DNA from: a virus
Length of the DNA stretch: 43,925 bases
Reading direction: 5' to 3' (one strand)
Virus record (IMG/VR): IMGVR_UViG_3300025646_007434
Location: 1-43,925 of that record
Part shown: piece by piece, positions 40,500-43,925 of the stretch
Numbering within the stretch: position 1 is the stretch's first letter
Layout of the letters: each line of letters begins with the position of its first letter
Position numbers and translations under genes: made by a program
The notes under the pieces: model-generated
Database searches by the model: none
The model's input: the letters and a program-made list of their open reading frames with translations, nothing else
What the model was told of the DNA's origin: nothing

Positions 40500-41579
40500 T
40501 TATAAACCTGCTAATTTTTTCCATCTAGCTACTTGTGGATCAATTTCCATAATAGGTTGACGGGCAACACCAGCTGGTTTTGAAGCCATGCTTAAGTTTT
40601 CTTTAACTACTTCTTTTTTAACAGTTGTTAAACTTTCAGAAATAGTTTCGAATACAAGCTTTACTTCATTTACTGATTCAGCTTTATCAAATGCAGCAAG
40701 TACTTTTGATTTTTGGCTTTCAGTTAAGTTTTTAGAACGGAAGATTTTGTTAACGTAAAGGAGTTTAGAATTCAATAAGTTGATTTCGTTTAATTCTGAT
40801 TTCAACTCTTTAATTTCTTTACTCATTTCTTTTACCTCTTCAGCTTCTCCCATATTAGCTTTTTTACTTGAAACTAAACGTTTAACGGCTTCAATACCGT
40901 CTTTAGCATAAGTAGATGCTAATACCGCTAATGGAATTCCAACGCCACCTGCCAACATAGCTAAAAGAGCTTCCATGTCAGAAACGTTTAAGTCAATTTC
41001 ATTAACTTCTTCTTTATCTTCACCTTCCATGATTTCTTCTGTTTCATCTTCTACTTCGAGTTCTTCGTCACCTTCTTCGGCTTCGAATTCCTCACCAGCT
41101 TCTAATTCACCAGCAGCTACCATATCGGCAATTACGTCTTCGATAAAAGATTTTAGATCGTCTTCAGACATTTCTTCAAGGTCGATTTCCTCGTCTTCAC
41201 CTTCTTCACCTTCAACTTCTTCAGTTTCGGTTTCTTCAGCTTCAACTTCTTCTTCCTCTTTTATGTCCTCCTTATCTTCACCTTCTTCGAGTTCAGCTAA
41301 GAGTTCATCTAAGTCCATTTCTTCTTCCATGTTGTCAGCTTTATCATAAGCTTCTTCCATTTCTTTATCCATGCCCTCTTCAACTCCGCTGTAGGTTTCT
41401 TCAACTTCTTCCTCAGCTTCGTCCATTCCTTCCATTTCTTCCAGTTTAGCTGAAAGCATAGAAGTGAGTCTTGGAGCGAAAGCTTCCTCTAAAGCTGCTT
41501 TTGCGTTTGCAATAGCCATTTCTTTAACAGCTTTTGCATCAGCGATTGCTTCTTTAAGCAAGTCTCTGTTTGTTGCCAT
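40500..41579 (-). CDS. 22: Prohead core scaffold protein, gp22-like
   Basis: This 359-residue protein begins MATNRDLLKEAIADAKAVKE with an Ala-rich helix. Residues about 50-205 are extremely acidic (Glu/Asp runs), followed by a short hydrophobic stretch (LLAMLAGGVGIPLAVLASTY). A helical coiled-coil part comes next (about 245-290). It ends IMEIDPQVARWKKLAGL. T4 gp22 is likewise an acidic, helical scaffold cut up by gp21, though shorter (269 aa). It lies between gp21 and gp23 as in T4. The start codon has a GAGG 6 nt upstream, one of the few SD-like sites in the window, and a leader of more than 100 nt with two hairpins. Confidence 0.85.
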   Translation of the reverse strand: MATNRDLLKEAIADAKAVKEMAIANAKAALEEAFAPRLTSMLSAKLEEMEGMDEAEEEVEETYSGVEEGMDKEMEEAYDKADNMEEEMDLDELLAELEEGEDKEDIKEEEEVEAEETETEEVEGEEGEDEEIDLEEMSEDDLKSFIEDVIADMVAAGELEAGEEFEAEEGDEELEVEDETEEIMEGEDKEEVNEIDLNVSDMEALLAMLAGGVGIPLAVLASTYAKDGIEAVKRLVSSKKANMGEAEEVKEMSKEIKELKSELNEINLLNSKLLYVNKIFRSKNLTESQKSKVLAAFDKAESVNEVKLVFETISESLTTVKKEVVKENLSMASKPAGVARQPIMEIDPQVARWKKLAGL

Positions 41580-41606
41580 TTTTACCTCAAAATTAAGTTT
41601 GTGGAG

Positions 41607-41670
41607 TACGATTATTAGGAATCGTAATAAGAATTTAATTAAAGTGAATACTACATAAAATTGGTAGTAT
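41607..41670 (-). promoter_or_regulatory. Structured leader of gp22: two small hairpins
   Basis: Two 7-bp inverted repeats lie in the leader: TACGATT / AATCGTA (41607-41626, 6-nt loop) and ATACTAC / GTAGTAT (41648-41670, 9-nt loop). Other genes with the same promoter-like motif have leaders of only 11-31 nt; this one has 108 nt between motif and ATG. Translational or mRNA-stability control is possible but unproved. Confidence 0.4.
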
Positions 41671-41687
41671 ATTGTTCACATACGTCG

Positions 41688-41696
41688 ATACATATA
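41688..41696 (-). promoter_or_regulatory. WATATKTAT promoter-like motif, scaffold-capsid operon
   Basis: The coding strand reads TATATGTATCGACGTATG followed by TGAACAATAT. It lies 108 nt upstream of gp22 and just after the gp21 terminator. Similarity to the site at 38774-38782 extends over about 28 bases. Confidence 0.6.
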
Positions 41697-41714
41697 TGAA
41701 AATTTTTCAAAATT

Positions 41715-41744
41715 AAAAAAAGAAAAGCCCTCTTTCGAGGGCTT
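41715..41744 (-). terminator. Terminator of the prohead protease gene
   Basis: An 8-bp stem (AAGCCCTC / GAGGGCTT) with a 4-nt loop is followed on the coding strand by TTCTTTTTTTAATT. It lies 48 nt after the gp21 stop codon and ends the upstream head operon. Confidence 0.9.
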
Positions 41745-41792
41745 AGGCCGAGGGATACTATCCAACGGGGGGTGTCTAAGGTAGCAGACTTC

Positions 41793-42398
41793 TTAAATAA
41801 TTGGGCATGTTCCGTTAGCACATAAAATTTCAGTGATAACAGAATTTACCTTTGTATATTTGTTTTGAGATGTAAAATCTAGTCCTTCTTTTACAAGTTG
41901 CATATATGAGCCAGGGTTAGAAGGTGTTGATACGAAGTCCCAACATAACAATTCAAAGTCATCTTGTACTTCTAACACACCATTTCTTTCTTGCAAGGAT
42001 CCCATTCCTCTAGAAGATACTCCAACAGTTATCCCACTATCAATGAGCGCTTTGAGAATATTACCTGATGGAGTAGGTAAGATCTCAATCTTACCCATAA
42101 CGTTATCTCCGTCCCACCACATATCTTTGATATTGTGTGAAACGTTCTTTAAGTTAATCACTGAAGATTCGGGGTGGTCTAATTCACCCATGGCTCTGTT
42201 TTCTTTAACAATTTTATCGTACTTGTTAATTTCTCTTTCCCATAAATCCTTAGAGTAGTAACGTCCATTGCCGTTTTTTACTTCGGCGGTTGCTAAAATA
42301 CCTTCTACAATTGGGTTACCTCTTTCAGAAAGTTTACCCTCTGTCAACGACACAGGGTTTACTTTAAAGAGTTGAGTTTCAATAAGTACTTGTTTCAT
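41793..42398 (-). CDS. 21: Prohead core protease, gp21-like
   Basis: This 201-residue protein matches the T4 gp21/herpes-type serine protease family. ILATAEVKNGNGRYYSKDLW comes first, followed by AMGELDHPESSVINLKNVSH with catalytic H75, then VMGKIEILPTPSGNILKALI. ITVGVSSRGMGSL holds the nucleophile Ser (128 or 129). FELLCWDFVSTPSNPGSYM ends the core. It cleaves scaffold and capsid propeptides during head maturation. Length is close to T4 gp21 (212 aa). It follows the coiled-coil core protein by 4 nt and is followed by a terminator. Confidence 0.93.
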   Translation of the reverse strand: MKQVLIETQLFKVNPVSLTEGKLSERGNPIVEGILATAEVKNGNGRYYSKDLWEREINKYDKIVKENRAMGELDHPESSVINLKNVSHNIKDMWWDGDNVMGKIEILPTPSGNILKALIDSGITVGVSSRGMGSLQERNGVLEVQDDFELLCWDFVSTPSNPGSYMQLVKEGLDFTSQNKYTKVNSVITEILCANGTCPII

Positions 42399-42402
42399 TG
42401 GT

Positions 42403-43497
42403 TTATTTTTGTAAAGATTGGCCTGGGTTTCTAGGAGCTAAATCAGCACTAGCACCATTTTTTTCATCCCAAGAAACATCATCCATTTCGTCTACCATTT
42501 CTTTCTTTTGGTAGCCTTTCCCAGCTAATTTCTCATACATTTTTTTAAGTTTTTCTTCTTTTTTCTCAAGAAGAGCAACTTCCTTTTGCATAGCCTTAAG
42601 TTTCATTTTGTCTACTAATTCAGCTAAGCTTTCATCTTCATTAATTTTATTCAAACGTTCTGTACGTTGAGCAATTTCTTCAGATACAGCCTCAATTTGA
42701 GCTTCCATAGTAACAATTTTACCTTGCTTTTCGATTTCAGCTAATTTAGAATCTAATGATTCTTTTTTCATTTTAGCTTTTTCGATTTTTTCACCTTTAG
42801 CAACTCCAGCTCCGTAAACTTCTTCTTCGCCTTTGTTTTTAGCTACTTTATCTTTTTCGCCTTTATCTACTCTTTTAAATTCTGAATCGGATTCACTGAG
42901 TAAAGACATTAATGAAATTCTTCCTTCGTTCATTTTTACTTTTTCCATTTGATCTGATTTTGAGGGTTTTAAAGCTACAGCTTCATCAGTATAACCTACA
43001 CCTTCAACACCAAACATTCCGTTTTTGGTATAAAAGATAGGGTCTTTAGCTAAGTTTTTCTTAACTATATTTTTGATTTCTTCTAAATCTTTAGTTGGAT
43101 TTTGTTTAGCTTCAAAATATACACCACTCTGGAATTGGTCAAAGATTAAATTATCTTGAAGTTTTTTATCTTCAGTATCATAATCTTTATCAGCAGCTTC
43201 TTCTACTTCTTTAGAAGGTTTTTTCTCTTCCGCCTTTGCTTCTTCAGCAATAAAGTTTTTGAATGCAGATTCCCAAGATTCTTCAGGACGAGAATAATCC
43301 CCAATAGCTTGTAAACCAACAAAGTTTTCACTGATTACTCCTCTATCTTTTAGGGCAGCAGATGCTTCTTCAAAGGTAGCGGCATTTCTAATAGCGTCAG
43401 GAAATAAACGCTTAGCTTCTTTTAAAAACACACCTTTGTGTCCTTTTCCTTCTTTAATTAAATTAAATTGTGTTTGTAGAGTTTTCATCATCTTCAT
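42403..43497 (-). CDS. Charged coiled-coil head/core-type protein of unknown function
   Basis: This 364-residue protein is very rich in Lys and Glu. An N-terminal part (HKGVFLKEAKRLFPDAIRNA, then ATFEEASAALKDRGVISENF) looks like a small helical domain. Residues about 245-340 form a long coiled coil (KLAEIEKQGKIVTMEAQIEA, MQKEVALLEKKEEKLKKMYE). It lies directly before the prohead protease, where T4-like phages encode prohead core components (gp67/68), so an internal core or scaffold role is likely but not proven. Its start overlaps the upstream gene by 35 nt. Confidence 0.65.
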   Translation of the reverse strand: MKMMKTLQTQFNLIKEGKGHKGVFLKEAKRLFPDAIRNAATFEEASAALKDRGVISENFVGLQAIGDYSRPEESWESAFKNFIAEEAKAEEKKPSKEVEEAADKDYDTEDKKLQDNLIFDQFQSGVYFEAKQNPTKDLEEIKNIVKKNLAKDPIFYTKNGMFGVEGVGYTDEAVALKPSKSDQMEKVKMNEGRISLMSLLSESDSEFKRVDKGEKDKVAKNKGEEEVYGAGVAKGEKIEKAKMKKESLDSKLAEIEKQGKIVTMEAQIEAVSEEIAQRTERLNKINEDESLAELVDKMKLKAMQKEVALLEKKEEKLKKMYEKLAGKGYQKKEMVDEMDDVSWDEKNGASADLAPRNPGQSLQK

Positions 43498-43925
43498 TTT
43501 TTAGTACGCTAATAATATCTTTAAGATAGTCTTGAATTAAGTCTGTCCCGTATACTACAGCATATGATTTGGGGTTTTCTTTATAATATTTTTCTGTTTC
43601 AGCTTTAGCATCATCCAAAAGTGGTTGAATTTGTCCTAACAAATCCGTAATGCGATCAAATCCCAACATTCTTTGATTTTGGTATTGAGCTACACTTTGG
43701 GGTTGATTAGCTGCCTCAGGCAATTTATACTTATACATATTAGTTTCTTTGAATAATTGTTTTACTTCTAAACCAGAACCTGGTATTTTTTTAGGGACTG
43801 GTTTAAATCCTAACTTATAGTAATATATGTTTTTAGCACCTTTAGCATTTTTATTTTTATTAAATGCCATAGGAGTAGCGTATTGAGCACCTTCACCTGG
43901 GGTGAATGAAGCACCTGCAGTGCCT
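43463..43925 (-). CDS. Head-region protein of unknown function (5' end outside the window)
   Basis: The reading frame is open through the right edge: upstream of an internal ATG (43868-43870) the same frame codes GTAGASFTPGEGAQYATPMA, so the true start is probably outside the window and about 153 residues are visible. It continues with NIYYYKLGFKPVPKKIPGSG and has a helical C-terminal half (QYQNQRMLGFDRITDLLGQI) ending in an acidic tail. The ASFTPGEGAQYATPMAF stretch looks like conserved structural-protein sequence. It lies before the core protein and protease, where T4-like genomes have portal gp20 and small core genes, so a head-assembly role is probable. Confidence 0.65.
   Translation of the reverse strand, partial: GTAGASFTPGEGAQYATPMAFNKNKNAKGAKNIYYYKLGFKPVPKKIPGSGLEVKQLFKETNMYKYKLPEAANQPQSVAQYQNQRMLGFDRITDLLGQIQPLLDDAKAETEKYYKENPKSYAVVYGTDLIQDYLKDIISVLKNEDDENSTNTI

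Noticed and set aside
40975-41349. Ser-rich plus-strand frame opposite the acidic part of gp22
   Set aside because: It is the antisense image of Glu/Asp codon runs (GAA/GAT read as TTC/ATC and TCT/TCA); no start signal is seen.

Overview
The window is a stretch of a T4-like (contractile-tailed) bacteriophage genome. It is AT-rich and almost gap-free, and every convincing gene is on the minus strand, so transcription runs from the right edge to the left edge. Most start codons have A/T-rich leaders without a Shine-Dalgarno sequence. Together with the protein flavour, this suggests a Bacteroidota (flavobacterial-type) host; that assignment is an inference. No tRNA, rRNA, CRISPR array, insertion sequence or integrase was seen. 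The coding density leaves no gene-free stretch longer than 300 bases.

In transcription order (right to left) there is a head module: two head/core proteins, prohead protease gp21, acidic scaffold gp22, major capsid protein gp23 and two small appendage-type proteins. An auxiliary cassette follows: an amidinotransferase/DDAH-like enzyme, a phosphatidylserine decarboxylase-like enzyme and PhoH ATPase. Then come neck and tail-completion proteins of the gp13, gp14 and gp15 types. Next is a fibre module with two enormous Gly-X-Ser collagen-like proteins (2429 and 1279 aa; the larger ends in an S74 intramolecular chaperone) and two companions between them. A four-gene glycosylation operon follows: a GT4+GT25-like fusion, an FkbM methyltransferase, a GT4 enzyme and a BAHT/TibC-type O-heptosyltransferase homologue. 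The tail module comes next: sheath gp18, tube gp19, a tail-assembly protein with an apparent +1/-2 frameshift extension, tape measure, and baseplate/hub proteins including a LysM-like one. The left end holds replication genes: a compact family A DNA polymerase, a small unknown protein and the ssDNA-binding protein gp32 (cut by the window edge).

The most interesting hypothesis is that the window encodes a glycosylated collagen-like fibre system. Thousands of Ser/Thr residues in Gly-X-Ser triplets lie directly beside an operon whose last member belongs to a family that O-glycosylates repetitive surface proteins. Other notable points are (i) a 9-nt motif, WATATKTAT on the coding strand, in front of eleven gene or operon heads, often fused to the preceding terminator, which looks like the phage's own promoter; (ii) a different motif shared only by gp32 and the glycosylation operon; (iii) the apparent frameshift at a T8 run just before the tape measure gene; and (iv) the PSD/amidinotransferase/PhoH cassette.
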